Below, one piece after another: positions 30,553 through 39,073 of a stretch of 64,000 nucleotides of DNA. The stretch covers positions 100,049 through 164,048 of the forward strand of contig NZ_MDSK01000006.1 in the NCBI RefSeq assembly GCF_002940205.1, given 5' to 3'. The translations under genes were made by a program, and so were the position numbers. Position 1 is the stretch's first letter. Each line of letters opens with the position of its first letter. This stretch comes from Xanthomonas arboricola pv. guizotiae (GTDB lineage Bacteria; Pseudomonadota; Gammaproteobacteria; Xanthomonadales; Xanthomonadaceae). A model generated the notes under the pieces. That model saw nothing but the letters and a program-made list of their open reading frames with translations. It was not told where the DNA came from and did no database searches.

Positions 30553-32284
30553 TGGATCCAACCGCGCGGCGCCCGGCCTGATTCTGGCCGCCCGGCAGCT
30601 GCGCAACGACAGGCTGGTGCGGCTGTTCGAATCGTTCCTGGAATATCGCGCCTGCGTCGGCCGGGTGATCGTGCAGACCATCGTGGCGCTGTGGTGCTTC
30701 GGCTGGCTGTACGGGCCGCAGCCGGTGCTGGTCAGGGATGCGCAGGCGGTCTTCCCCACCGCGGCGACGCTGTGGGTGGTGGCGGTGGTCTGGATGGTGC
30801 TGGTGCGACGCAGGATCATCCCGCCGGGCGAGTGGCTGGATGCGATCGGGTTCGCGATGAACCTGCTGTTCATCGGCATCCAGACCTATCTGGCCTTCAT
30901 CCTGCTGATGTCGCTGAACGCCTTCCTGCCCTTCATCACCATCGCCGCGGTGGCGCGCTATGGGCAGAAGGCGACGCTGCCGGTGCTGCTCAGTACCTTC
31001 GTGCTGATGCTGCTGACCGCGCCGGCCGGCTACTGGCTGTCGCGGCCGGCCTACTTCGTGTATGCGGTGGCGCTGAGCGTGGTGCTGCCGCTGCTGGTGG
31101 CGCGCATCGTCAGCGCGATGCAGGAGATCGCCCTGCAGGCGCTGGCCTCGCGCGATGCGCAGAGCCGCTTCATCAGCACCATGAACCACGAACTGCGCAC
31201 GCCGTTGAACGCGGTCATCAACTGCGCGCAGCTGATCGACAGCGACACCTTGTCGGCGCAACAACGCGAATTGATGCAGGCGATGACGGTCAATGCGATC
31301 GCGCTGCGGCAGCGCGTGAACGAAGTGATCGACGTGGCCAGCATCGACGGTGGCCGGCTGCAGCTGCACAGCAAGCCGCTGAGCCTGTTCGACGTGCTGG
31401 CCACGGTCAAAGCGGTGTGCGCGAGTGCAGCCTCGACCAAGGGCGTGGCGCTGACGCTGCGCAGCGATGCGGCGCAGACGCCTGACCTCATCGGCGACGA
31501 GGGGCGTATCGAACAGGTCATCACCAACCTGGTCATCAATGCGATCAAGTTCACCCCGGCCGGTGGATCGGTCGACGTGCTGATCGCCGCCACGCAGGTG
31601 CAGCAGCGCTGGGCGATCGCGGTGACCGTGACCGATACCGGCATCGGCATCCCCGACGCCCACAAGGCCTCTATCTTCGCGCCCTTCACCCAGCTCAGCA
31701 CCGGTTTCAGCCGTGCCGAGGGCGGGGTCGGGCTGGGCCTGTTCATTGCGCTGTCGGTGTCCGAGGCGATGGGCGGCAGCCTGAGCGTGCGCGACAACCC
31801 CGGCGGCGGCAGCGTGTTTCGCTGGAGCTTCGCACTGGCCGCCGCCGCCGCGCAAGGCTGCCGCCCGCCGGCGCTGCGCGAGGCCCTGCAACGGCATGCC
31901 GAGACGGTGCCGCCGCTGCACTGCCTGGTGTTCGAGGACATGGACACCAATCGGCTGGTGATCGGCAATCTGCTCACCCGCGCCGGGCATCGGGTGAGTT
32001 TTTACAGCGATGGCAGCAACGCGGTGCAGCGCATCCGCGAGGCGGCGCCGGACCTGGTGTTCCTCGACCTGCACATGCCCGGCACCTCGGGCTGGGACGC
32101 GCTGGGGGAGGCGCGCGCGGCGATCGCCGCGCTGCCGCCGATCATCGTGCTGAGCGCCGACACCCGCACCGATTCGATGCGCGAGGCCACCGCTGCCGGC
32201 GTGGCCGGCTATCTGTCCAAACCGATCAACGCGCACCAATTGCTGGCCCTGCTCGCCGCGCATGCCACCCATGCAACCGGCTGA
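30545..32284 (+). CDS. RpfC-like hybrid sensor histidine kinase
   Basis: The 579-residue protein has about five membrane helices in residues 40-190 with almost no extracellular loops. A dimerisation domain follows with the phospho-His in STMNHELRTPLNAV (about residue 215), an ATPase domain (NLVINAIKFTPAGGS; GVGLGLFIALSV) and a C-terminal receiver domain (DLVFLDLHMPG). This mirrors the DSF quorum sensor RpfC except that the HPt domain is encoded by the preceding gene. The ATG at 30545 overlaps that gene by 8 bases. The signal is unknown; a membrane-soluble molecule would fit the input region. Confidence 0.85.
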   Translation: MRSGSNRAAPGLILAARQLRNDRLVRLFESFLEYRACVGRVIVQTIVALWCFGWLYGPQPVLVRDAQAVFPTAATLWVVAVVWMVLVRRRIIPPGEWLDAIGFAMNLLFIGIQTYLAFILLMSLNAFLPFITIAAVARYGQKATLPVLLSTFVLMLLTAPAGYWLSRPAYFVYAVALSVVLPLLVARIVSAMQEIALQALASRDAQSRFISTMNHELRTPLNAVINCAQLIDSDTLSAQQRELMQAMTVNAIALRQRVNEVIDVASIDGGRLQLHSKPLSLFDVLATVKAVCASAASTKGVALTLRSDAAQTPDLIGDEGRIEQVITNLVINAIKFTPAGGSVDVLIAATQVQQRWAIAVTVTDTGIGIPDAHKASIFAPFTQLSTGFSRAEGGVGLGLFIALSVSEAMGGSLSVRDNPGGGSVFRWSFALAAAAAQGCRPPALREALQRHAETVPPLHCLVFEDMDTNRLVIGNLLTRAGHRVSFYSDGSNAVQRIREAAPDLVFLDLHMPGTSGWDALGEARAAIAALPPIIVLSADTRTDSMREATAAGVAGYLSKPINAHQLLALLAAHATHATG

Positions 32285-33098
32285 CCTGAAACCGGGCAAC
32301 GCGGCACGCCGGCACTGGCATACCGCCGCGCAGACGCGCACGCCGCTGGCGCTGCTGTACCTGCATGGGTTCACCGCCAGCCCGGGAGAAGCCGGCGAAC
32401 TGCCCGAGCAGATCGCCGATGCGCTGGCTGCCAACCTGTACGTGCACCGTTGGCCCGGGCATGGCCGCAGTTCCGCCGATGCGATGCAGGGGCTGACGCC
32501 GACGGCGTTGCAGGCCTCGGCCCTGGATGCGCTGGCGCAGGCGCAGCACATGGGCGCGCGCGTGGCGATCGTCGGCTCGTCCATGGGCGCCACGCTGGGC
32601 TTGTGGCTTGCGGCGCAGCGCCCCGACGCGGTGGCTGCGGTGATCGCCTGGTCACCGGGCATCCGGCCGGCCGACCCGGCGCTGCTGGATCAGGTCTGCG
32701 CCGCGCAAACGCCAGTGACCGACCCACGCCCGCGCACCGCCGCGTCGCTGGCGTTCTGGTCCAGCACCATCCACCCGGATGGGTTCCGCGCGCTGCGCAG
32801 CCTGTTCGAGACGGTTGCCGCCGATCCACCGTGGCCACGCGTGCAATGCCCGGTATTTCTGGGCTATTACCGCGCTGCCAACGGCGAGGAGGATCCAACC
32901 GCCTCGGTGCCGGCGATGCTGGCGATGTTCGCTGCGCTCGGCACCGCGCCGGAGCACACCTGCGCGATGGCCTTCGACACCGGCGCGCATGCGATCGGCT
33001 CGCCGCACAAGACCCCGCGCGCCGATGCGGTTGCACAGGCATCGATTGCGTTTTTGCGTGCGCATGTCGGTGCAAATACGCACGCGGATGACACCTAG
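32262..33098 (+). CDS. Alpha/beta hydrolase (carboxylesterase type)
   Basis: The 278-residue enzyme has the HG oxyanion motif LYLHGFTASPGE, the nucleophile elbow GSSMGA and a C-terminal acid/His region (DTGAHAIGSPHK). It overlaps the kinase gene by 23 bases if the ATG at 32262 is used; the in-frame ATG at 32271 is equally possible. It may hydrolyse small esters; the substrate is unknown. Co-transcription with the hybrid kinase is likely from the overlap. Confidence 0.8.
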   Translation: MPPMQPADLKPGNAARRHWHTAAQTRTPLALLYLHGFTASPGEAGELPEQIADALAANLYVHRWPGHGRSSADAMQGLTPTALQASALDALAQAQHMGARVAIVGSSMGATLGLWLAAQRPDAVAAVIAWSPGIRPADPALLDQVCAAQTPVTDPRPRTAASLAFWSSTIHPDGFRALRSLFETVAADPPWPRVQCPVFLGYYRAANGEEDPTASVPAMLAMFAALGTAPEHTCAMAFDTGAHAIGSPHKTPRADAVAQASIAFLRAHVGANTHADDT

Positions 33099-33245
33099 GC
33101 CGCGTCAGGGCAGCCACTGCTGGAGTTTTTCCTGCAGTCCGCCAACCGCTTCAGGTCACGCCGGCTTTGTGCTCCGCTGCACCGGCACAGGCGGCCGCGC
33201 CGGCAGCGATCGCATACACTGGCCCACCATCACGCCGCCGCCACG

Positions 33246-33806
33246 ATGACGACCACGCCTGCCACGCTCGACCCGTTGACCGCCACCCGCCAGTGGATCG
33301 AGCGCGCGGTGATCGGCCTGAATCTGTGCCCGTTCGCCAAGGCGGTCTACGTCAAGGAGCAGGTGCGGCTGGTGCTCAGCGATGCCAGCACGCCCGAAGC
33401 GCTGCTCGAGCAACTGGCCGAGGAACTGGTGTTGCTGCGCGACACGCCGGCCGAGCAGATCGACACCACCTTGATCGTGCATCCGGACGTGCTCAGCGAT
33501 TTCCTGGACTACAACGACTTCCTCGACAACGCCGATGCGGCGGTGGAAGCGCTGGACCTGGGCGGCGTGTTGCAGGTGGCCAGCTTCCATCCGGACTATC
33601 AGTTCGCAGGCGCGGCGGTGGATGACGTGGCCAACTTCACCAACCGCTCGCCCTACCCCACCCTGCACCTGCTGCGCGAAGACAGCGTGGAGCGTGCGGT
33701 GGCCGCGTTTCCGGACCCGGACGTGATCGTCGAACGCAACATCCAGACGCTGGAACGCCTGGGCCAGGACGGCTGGGAACGGTTGTTGAGCGCATCGCAG
33801 CACTGA
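33246..33806 (+). CDS. DUF1415 family protein
   Basis: The 186-residue protein has the DUF1415 features WIERAVIGLNLCPFA, DTTLIVHPDVLSDFLDYNDFL and LREDSVERAVAAFPD. Function is unknown. It follows the hydrolase after a 147-base gap, so it may have its own promoter. Confidence 0.85.
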   Translation: MTTTPATLDPLTATRQWIERAVIGLNLCPFAKAVYVKEQVRLVLSDASTPEALLEQLAEELVLLRDTPAEQIDTTLIVHPDVLSDFLDYNDFLDNADAAVEALDLGGVLQVASFHPDYQFAGAAVDDVANFTNRSPYPTLHLLREDSVERAVAAFPDPDVIVERNIQTLERLGQDGWERLLSASQH

Positions 33807-33994
33807 CCGCCGCATCGCATGCGGCAGCGCGTGCCTGAAACGCGTAGCGATGCCGGCGCACAGCGGCGCGGCATGACGCGATAACGGTGCGACAAAGCAC
33901 CGGCATACATACGTCGCGCGCGGCGATCGCGTTGCTACGGCCACCACGGCGCCCGCGCTACAGTGCGCGCGACCTCACTGCCCTGGTGCGCCCG

Positions 33995-34801
33995 ATGCCC
34001 CTGACCCCCGCCGTCTCCGCATGGAATCCCTCCCCATTGCAGGACCGCGTGGTGGTGATCACCGGCGGCGCCCAGGGCATCGGCCGTGGCATCGCGCAGG
34101 CGGTGCTGGGCGCCGGTGGCAGCGTGGTGATCGGCGACCTGGATGCCGATGCCGGCAAGGCCTGCCTGCAGGAGTGGGCATTGCCGCGACGTAGTGCCTT
34201 CGCGCGGTGCGATGCCGCGCGCCCGGCGCAGGCGGCGCGCCTGATCGCCACCGCGCTCACCCGCTTCGGGCGACTCGATGGCCTGGTCAACAACGCCGGC
34301 GTGGCCGATCCGCATGTGCCGCCATTGCCGCAACTGGACTGGGACGAGTGGAATCGCAGGCTGGCCAGCCTGCATGGCGCCTTCCTGTGCAGCAGGCAGG
34401 CCTTGCCCGCATTGGCGCAGGCCCAGGGCGGCGGTGCGATCGTCAACATCGCCTCCACCCGCGCCTGGCAATCCGAGCCGCATAGCGAAGCCTATGCCGC
34501 CGCCAAGGGCGGGCTGGTGGCCTTCACCCACGCCCTGGCGCTGAGCGAAGGCCCGCAGGTGCGCGTCAACAGCATCAGCCCGGGCTGGATCAGCACCGAC
34601 GCCTGGCGCGCACCGGCGCGCCGGCGCACACCCAAGCTGTCGCGGCGCGACCATGCCCAGCATCCGGCCGGACGGGTCGGTACGCCGGAAGACATCGCGC
34701 AGCTGGCGGTCTATCTGCTGTCGCCGCAGCTGTCCGGCTTTGTGACCGGACAGGACTTCATCGTCGATGGCGGCATGTCGCGCAAGATGCAGTACGTCTG
34801 A
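33995..34801 (+). CDS. SDR-family oxidoreductase
   Basis: The 268-residue enzyme shows the NAD(P)-binding loop TGGAQGIGRGIA, the NNAG motif, a catalytic Ser in NIAST and YAAAK (Tyr and Lys). ATP-grasp-like or extended domains are absent, so it is a classical SDR. The stretch GDLDADAG ends the Rossmann beta-2 strand with Asp, which suggests NAD+ rather than NADP+. The ATG at 33995 is chosen because it gives the usual 20-30 residues before the loop. Substrate unknown. Confidence 0.88.
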   Translation: MPLTPAVSAWNPSPLQDRVVVITGGAQGIGRGIAQAVLGAGGSVVIGDLDADAGKACLQEWALPRRSAFARCDAARPAQAARLIATALTRFGRLDGLVNNAGVADPHVPPLPQLDWDEWNRRLASLHGAFLCSRQALPALAQAQGGGAIVNIASTRAWQSEPHSEAYAAAKGGLVAFTHALALSEGPQVRVNSISPGWISTDAWRAPARRRTPKLSRRDHAQHPAGRVGTPEDIAQLAVYLLSPQLSGFVTGQDFIVDGGMSRKMQYV

Positions 34802-34877
34802 GGCATTGCCGCGCAGGCGGCCTGCAGTAGACCGCGCAGGCCGGGAGCGCCGCAGGCGCAAGCACTAGCGGCGCGGC

Positions 34878-35591
34878 TCAGGCCTGCTCGCTGCGGCCGA
34901 ACAACACCGCAAGATCTCCGGCCTCCAGCGCGCGCCATTGCCCGGACGGCAGACCGTCCAGCGCCAAGCCACCGATGCGGCTGCGGTGCAAGGCCACCAC
35001 GTGATTGCCGGCGGCGGCGAACATGCGCCGCACCTGGTGGTAGCGGCCTTCGTGCAGGGTCAGGCGTGCCTCGCGTGGGCCGAGCACTTGCAGTTCGGCC
35101 GGCAGCAGCGGCTTGGTTTCGCCGTCCAGCAACAGCGTGCCGCTGGCAAACAGCGCCGCCTCGTCGCCGCGCAGGTCGTCGGCCAGGGTGACGTCGTAGA
35201 CCTTGTCCAGCGCCGACTTGGGCGAAATGATCCGGTGCAGCAGCGCGCCGTCGTCGGTCATCAGCAACATGCCGCTGGTCTCCCGATCCAGCCGCCCCAC
35301 CGGCGCCAGCACCGGTGCGCGCGCACGGAAGCGCGGCGGCAGCAGGTCGTAGATCAGCCGGCCGATGTCCTTGGTCGAGCAGGTGTAGCCGCTCGGCTTG
35401 TGCAGCAACAGGCTCAAACCCGCTGGCGGATCCAGCGGTTCGCCATCGATGCGGATCGCATCGTGCTCCACCTGGTCGTCGGCATACAGCACCTCGCCGG
35501 CGGCGTCGGTGACCGCGCCCTGGCGAAACAGCTGGGTCACCTGCTTGCGGCTGCCGTAGCCGAGGTTGGCGATGTGCTTGACCAGCTTCAT
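34878..35591 (-). CDS. rsuA: RsuA-family 16S rRNA pseudouridine synthase
   Basis: The 237-residue protein has an S4 RNA-binding domain (about 1-60) and the RsuA/RluB catalytic motif GRLDRETSGMLLM, with the catalytic Asp in it. RsuA makes pseudouridine at position 516 of 16S rRNA. Its start overlaps the rsmC stop by 4 bases. The family includes RluB, E and F, so the exact target site is inferred from the pairing with rsmC. Confidence 0.85.
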   Translation of the reverse strand: MKLVKHIANLGYGSRKQVTQLFRQGAVTDAAGEVLYADDQVEHDAIRIDGEPLDPPAGLSLLLHKPSGYTCSTKDIGRLIYDLLPPRFRARAPVLAPVGRLDRETSGMLLMTDDGALLHRIISPKSALDKVYDVTLADDLRGDEAALFASGTLLLDGETKPLLPAELQVLGPREARLTLHEGRYHQVRRMFAAAGNHVVALHRSRIGGLALDGLPSGQWRALEAGDLAVLFGRSEQA

Positions 35592-36655
35592 GCGCGCGCT
35601 CCGCGGCCGCGGATGGCGGAAATCAGCTTGAAACCGTCGCGTTCGGCGGCCACGCGCACCTGCCCGAAGCTTTCGTTGAGCACGTACTCGTAGGGCAGAT
35701 GCCGGTTGGCGACCAGCAGCAGCTGCCCACCCGGGCGCAGGGCCTGCGCGGCCACGGCGATGAAGCGCTGGCCGATATCCGGGCGATCGGCGCGCGAAGG
35801 CGTGTGGAACGGCGGGTTGCTGACGATGAAATCGTACTGCGCCCCCAGCCCGGCGGTGACGTCGCGCCAGTGGTACTGCAGCTGCGCCGGATGCGCGATG
35901 CCCTGCAGGTTGCGCCGCGCCAGGGTCAGCGCGCGCGCCTCGGCCTCGTACAGATCCAGCCCGGTGACCTTGGGGCAACGCGCCAGCACCTCGGCCGACA
36001 GATAGCCGAAGCCCGCGCCCAGATCGGCGCCGTGTCCGGCCAGGGTGCTCGGCAGATGCTCGACCAGCAGCGCCGAGGCAGGATCGATGCGGTCCCAGGC
36101 AAACACACCGGGGCGACTGACGAAGCGCCCGTCCAGAATGGGGCGCGGCGCATCCAGCGCGGCCCAGCGCGCCTGCAGCGCCGCATCGGTGTCGGCAGGC
36201 AGCGGCGCGCTCCAGTAGGTGCGGCAATGGTGCTTGGTCAGGCTGCCGGCCAGGCCGGTGAGCTGACGCAGATCCGCCTCGCCCGAGCGCGCGCCCTCGT
36301 TGTTGGACTGGCAGGCCACCACGCGGCCGCCCGGTGCGGCCAGCGCCACCGCGCGCGCGAACAGGGCACGCGCTTCCTCGCGTTGCCGCGGCGGCAACAC
36401 CAGCACCAGGGCATAACGGGTGCTGTCGGCCTCGATCTCGCTCTCTTCGCGCACGTTCCAGCCATTGCGCTCCAGCGCCTCGGCGAAGGGACGAAAGCTC
36501 TGCTCGCAGGTCAGCGCATCGGCAGCCGCATGCTCGCGCAGCGGGAACCCGTCGCGCGCGCGCAGGAACAGCACCGGGCCGCTGGGCCATGGCAGCACGC
36601 CCTGGGCGAAGGGCAGAAACAAAGCTTGAAGCGGGGCATCGTGCGGGCCAGCCAT
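35588..36655 (-). CDS. rsmC: 16S rRNA (guanine-1207-N2) methyltransferase RsmC-like
   Basis: The 355-residue enzyme has a degenerate N-terminal methyltransferase-like half (about 1-165) and a catalytic half with the SAM loop DLGAGFGYLSAE and the NPPF motif (SNPPFHTPSRAD) of N2-guanine methyltransferases. It should methylate G1207 of 16S rRNA. The ATG at 36655 gives the family N terminus; an ATG ten codons upstream is possible. It is coupled to the rsuA-like gene by a 4-base overlap. Confidence 0.87.
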   Translation of the reverse strand: MAGPHDAPLQALFLPFAQGVLPWPSGPVLFLRARDGFPLREHAAADALTCEQSFRPFAEALERNGWNVREESEIEADSTRYALVLVLPPRQREEARALFARAVALAAPGGRVVACQSNNEGARSGEADLRQLTGLAGSLTKHHCRTYWSAPLPADTDAALQARWAALDAPRPILDGRFVSRPGVFAWDRIDPASALLVEHLPSTLAGHGADLGAGFGYLSAEVLARCPKVTGLDLYEAEARALTLARRNLQGIAHPAQLQYHWRDVTAGLGAQYDFIVSNPPFHTPSRADRPDIGQRFIAVAAQALRPGGQLLLVANRHLPYEYVLNESFGQVRVAAERDGFKLISAIRGRGARA

Positions 36656-36848
36656 CGGATCGTCGGGTCGGGAACAGGCCGCCATTGTAAGGGAGCGCTG
36701 CCTGCCGCCCGCCCTGGCGCCGGCTTGGGCGGGCGTTCGATCGGGTGACCTGCAGACGGCGCCGCCTTCCAATGTCTATACGCTGTATTGATGCGCACGC
36801 AACATCCGCCCGCCTAGGCTGGAATCACACCAATACCGGAGAGACGCG

Positions 36849-37109
36849 ATGCGAGCCCTGTTCGTAGGTGGAGTGGTCGACAACAGCGAGATGGATCTGG
36901 ATGACACCCCGCCACCGATGCACTACCCCGAAAACACCGGTGCCGGCCGGCCGCGTTATCGCCTGCACCAGGTCGGCGAGCGCGACGATGGCAGCGTCGC
37001 ATATGCGGTGTATGGCGCCCCGGAAATGGCCGATGACGACATCAGCCGGATCACCGAAGAACGTGGTTATGCGCGGCGCTTCAGTGCCTCGCCGGAGCCG
37101 CCGCGCTGA
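36849..37109 (+). CDS. Small conserved protein of unknown function
   Basis: The 86-residue acidic protein (MRALFVGGVVDNSEMD at the start, ADDDISRITEERGYARRF near the end) has no membrane segment or known motif. GGAGA is 8 bases before the ATG. I do not recognise a family, but a start with a good ribosome site and clean codon use argue for a real gene. Confidence 0.6.
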   Translation: MRALFVGGVVDNSEMDLDDTPPPMHYPENTGAGRPRYRLHQVGERDDGSVAYAVYGAPEMADDDISRITEERGYARRFSASPEPPR

Positions 37110-37215
37110 GCGTGCGCGCCGTGGCGTAACCCCGCGCATGACTGCGGCATGCGCAAAAGACCGTGCCTGGACCCGGTTTTTTCGTTTGAACGCCTGGGCC
37201 AGCGCGTCGCCTGGA

Positions 37216-38550
37216 TCAGCGCGCCCTGGGTGTCACCCGCCAGATCACATTGCCGACATCGTCGGCCACCAGCAGTGCGCCGGTATTGTCCGGGCTCACG
37301 CCCACCGGGCGCCCCTGCGCACTGCCTTCGGCATCCAGGAAACCGTCCAGCATGGTGATCGGCGTGCCGCTGGGCTTGCCATCGACGAACGGCACGAACA
37401 GCACCTTGTAGCCGCTGGGCGGGTCGCGATTCCACGAGCCGTGCTGGCCGATGAAGGCGCCCTGGCGGAAGCGCTCCGGCAGCAGGCTTCCGCTGGCAAA
37501 GCTCAGGCCCAGCGAAGCGGTATGCGGACCCAGCGCGTAATCGGGTTTGATCGCCTTGGCCACCAGCTCGGGGTTCTGCGGTGTGACCCGCTCGTCCACA
37601 TGCTGGCCGTAATAGCTGTAGGGCCAGCCATAAAAGCCGCCGTCGCGCACCGAGGTCAGGTAGTCGGGCACCAGATCGCTGCCGATCTCGTCGCGCTCGT
37701 TGACCACCACCCACAGCGACTTGCTCTGCGGCTCCCAGGCGGTGCCGACCGGATTGCGCAGGCCGCTGGCGAAGACGCGGCTGCTGCCGGTGGCCGGGTC
37801 GATCTCCAGGATCGCGGCGCGGTTGAGTTCGGCCTCCATGCCGTTTTCGGCCACGTTGCTGTTGGAGCCGACGCCGACATACAGCTTGCTGCCGTCGGCA
37901 CTGGCCAGCAGCGACTTGGTCCAATGGTGATTCAGGCCGCCAGGCAGATTGGCCACGAAGGTCGGCTTGGCGGTGATATGCGTCTCGCCGGGCTTGTACG
38001 GAAAGCTCACCAGCGCATCGGCATTGGCCACGTAGAAACGATCGCCGATCAGCGCCATGCCGAACGGGGAAAACAGGCCGCTGATGAACTGGGTGCGCAC
38101 TTCGGCCACGCCGTCGCCATCGGCATCGCGCAACAAGGTGATGCGGTTGGCACTGGGCACCACGGCGCCGGCCTTGCTCATCATCGCGCCCTGCACCTTC
38201 TTGCGGATGCCGCCACCTTCGGCGTCTTCCGGCTTGGGCGGCTCGGCGGTCTCGGCCACCAGCACGTCGCCGTTCGGCAGCACGTAGACCCAGCGCGGGT
38301 GGTCCAGGTCGCGCGCAAACGCGGCAACCTGCAGGTCGTCGGCAGCGATCGGCTTGGCGTTCTCGGTCCAGCGCTTGACCGGCGCCACCTTGACGGTGGG
38401 GATCAGGCGTTTGACCGGCTCGGGCAATTGCGGGTTCGGCCCGGTCCCTTGTTCGATGGCAAGCGTGGCGGTATCGCCGCAGGCGGCGAGGATGGCGACG
38501 GTCATTAACGACAGCGGCCAGCGGGCGAGCTTCAACGCGGGAGCATTCAT
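37216..38550 (-). CDS. PQQ-type sugar (sorbosone) dehydrogenase lipoprotein
   Basis: The 444-residue protein has a lipobox (AILAAC, Cys about residue 24) and a beta-propeller of the glucose/sorbosone dehydrogenase fold. Features are HPRWVYVLPNGDVLVAE, GLNHHWTKSLLASADG and GSWNRDPPSGYK. Relatives oxidise sugars or aldehydes with PQQ in the periplasm, though many homologues are only called GDSL-like 'glucose/sorbosone dehydrogenase' by fold. PQQ synthesis genes are not in the window, so cofactor use is inferred. Confidence 0.8.
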   Translation of the reverse strand: MNAPALKLARWPLSLMTVAILAACGDTATLAIEQGTGPNPQLPEPVKRLIPTVKVAPVKRWTENAKPIAADDLQVAAFARDLDHPRWVYVLPNGDVLVAETAEPPKPEDAEGGGIRKKVQGAMMSKAGAVVPSANRITLLRDADGDGVAEVRTQFISGLFSPFGMALIGDRFYVANADALVSFPYKPGETHITAKPTFVANLPGGLNHHWTKSLLASADGSKLYVGVGSNSNVAENGMEAELNRAAILEIDPATGSSRVFASGLRNPVGTAWEPQSKSLWVVVNERDEIGSDLVPDYLTSVRDGGFYGWPYSYYGQHVDERVTPQNPELVAKAIKPDYALGPHTASLGLSFASGSLLPERFRQGAFIGQHGSWNRDPPSGYKVLFVPFVDGKPSGTPITMLDGFLDAEGSAQGRPVGVSPDNTGALLVADDVGNVIWRVTPRAR

Positions 38551-38637
38551 GGCGCGATCGATCCTGAACAGTTACGACAATCGGCCATCATGCCGTCAAC
38601 GCCACGACGAGAAGTAAACACATCGTCAATGCGTGGC

Positions 38638-38946
38638 TCAGGGAGCGGCTTGCGGATCGCTGCCCAGCGGCAAGGGGTGCACTGCCACGATGCGGTCCAT
38701 CCAGATCCAGTGCGGCTCCTGCGCGGCATCCAGTTGGTCGATGCGCAACTGGCCGTTGAGACCTTCGCGCTGCTGGTCGTCCAGGTAGGTCTGGATGCTC
38801 GGGCGCACAGCGACGGTGCCGCTGATCGTGCTGCCATCATCGAGCTCGACGCGCACGCGCTCCTGCCCACCGAGCAGCGACACCCAGTGTTCGAGCGTGG
38901 CGATCTGCACCTGTTCCGAATAGACATGCGGGGCGTATCTGGACAT
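38638..38946 (-). CDS. DUF3247 family protein
   Basis: The 102-residue protein has an SH3-like beta-barrel pattern (RVRVELDDGSTISGTVAVRPS, here shortened to its core VELDDGSTISGTVAVRPS, and WIWMDRIVAVHPLPLG). It resembles Xanthomonadaceae DUF3247. Function unknown; a YbjN/Hfq-like RNA-binding barrel is possible from the fold pattern. The ATG at 38946 is preferred over the upstream ATG. Confidence 0.7.
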   Translation of the reverse strand: MSRYAPHVYSEQVQIATLEHWVSLLGGQERVRVELDDGSTISGTVAVRPSIQTYLDDQQREGLNGQLRIDQLDAAQEPHWIWMDRIVAVHPLPLGSDPQAAP

Positions 38947-39073
38947 GGCGTCATCTCCATCGAGGGAGTGCACCACGCTAGGCCATCCGCCGTGAAAGAG
39001 GCAGCAAACAGCCTTTTCACCTGAACTACGGATCTGACGACGCAGTGGCGCGCCATCGGCGCCGCCTGCCGTC

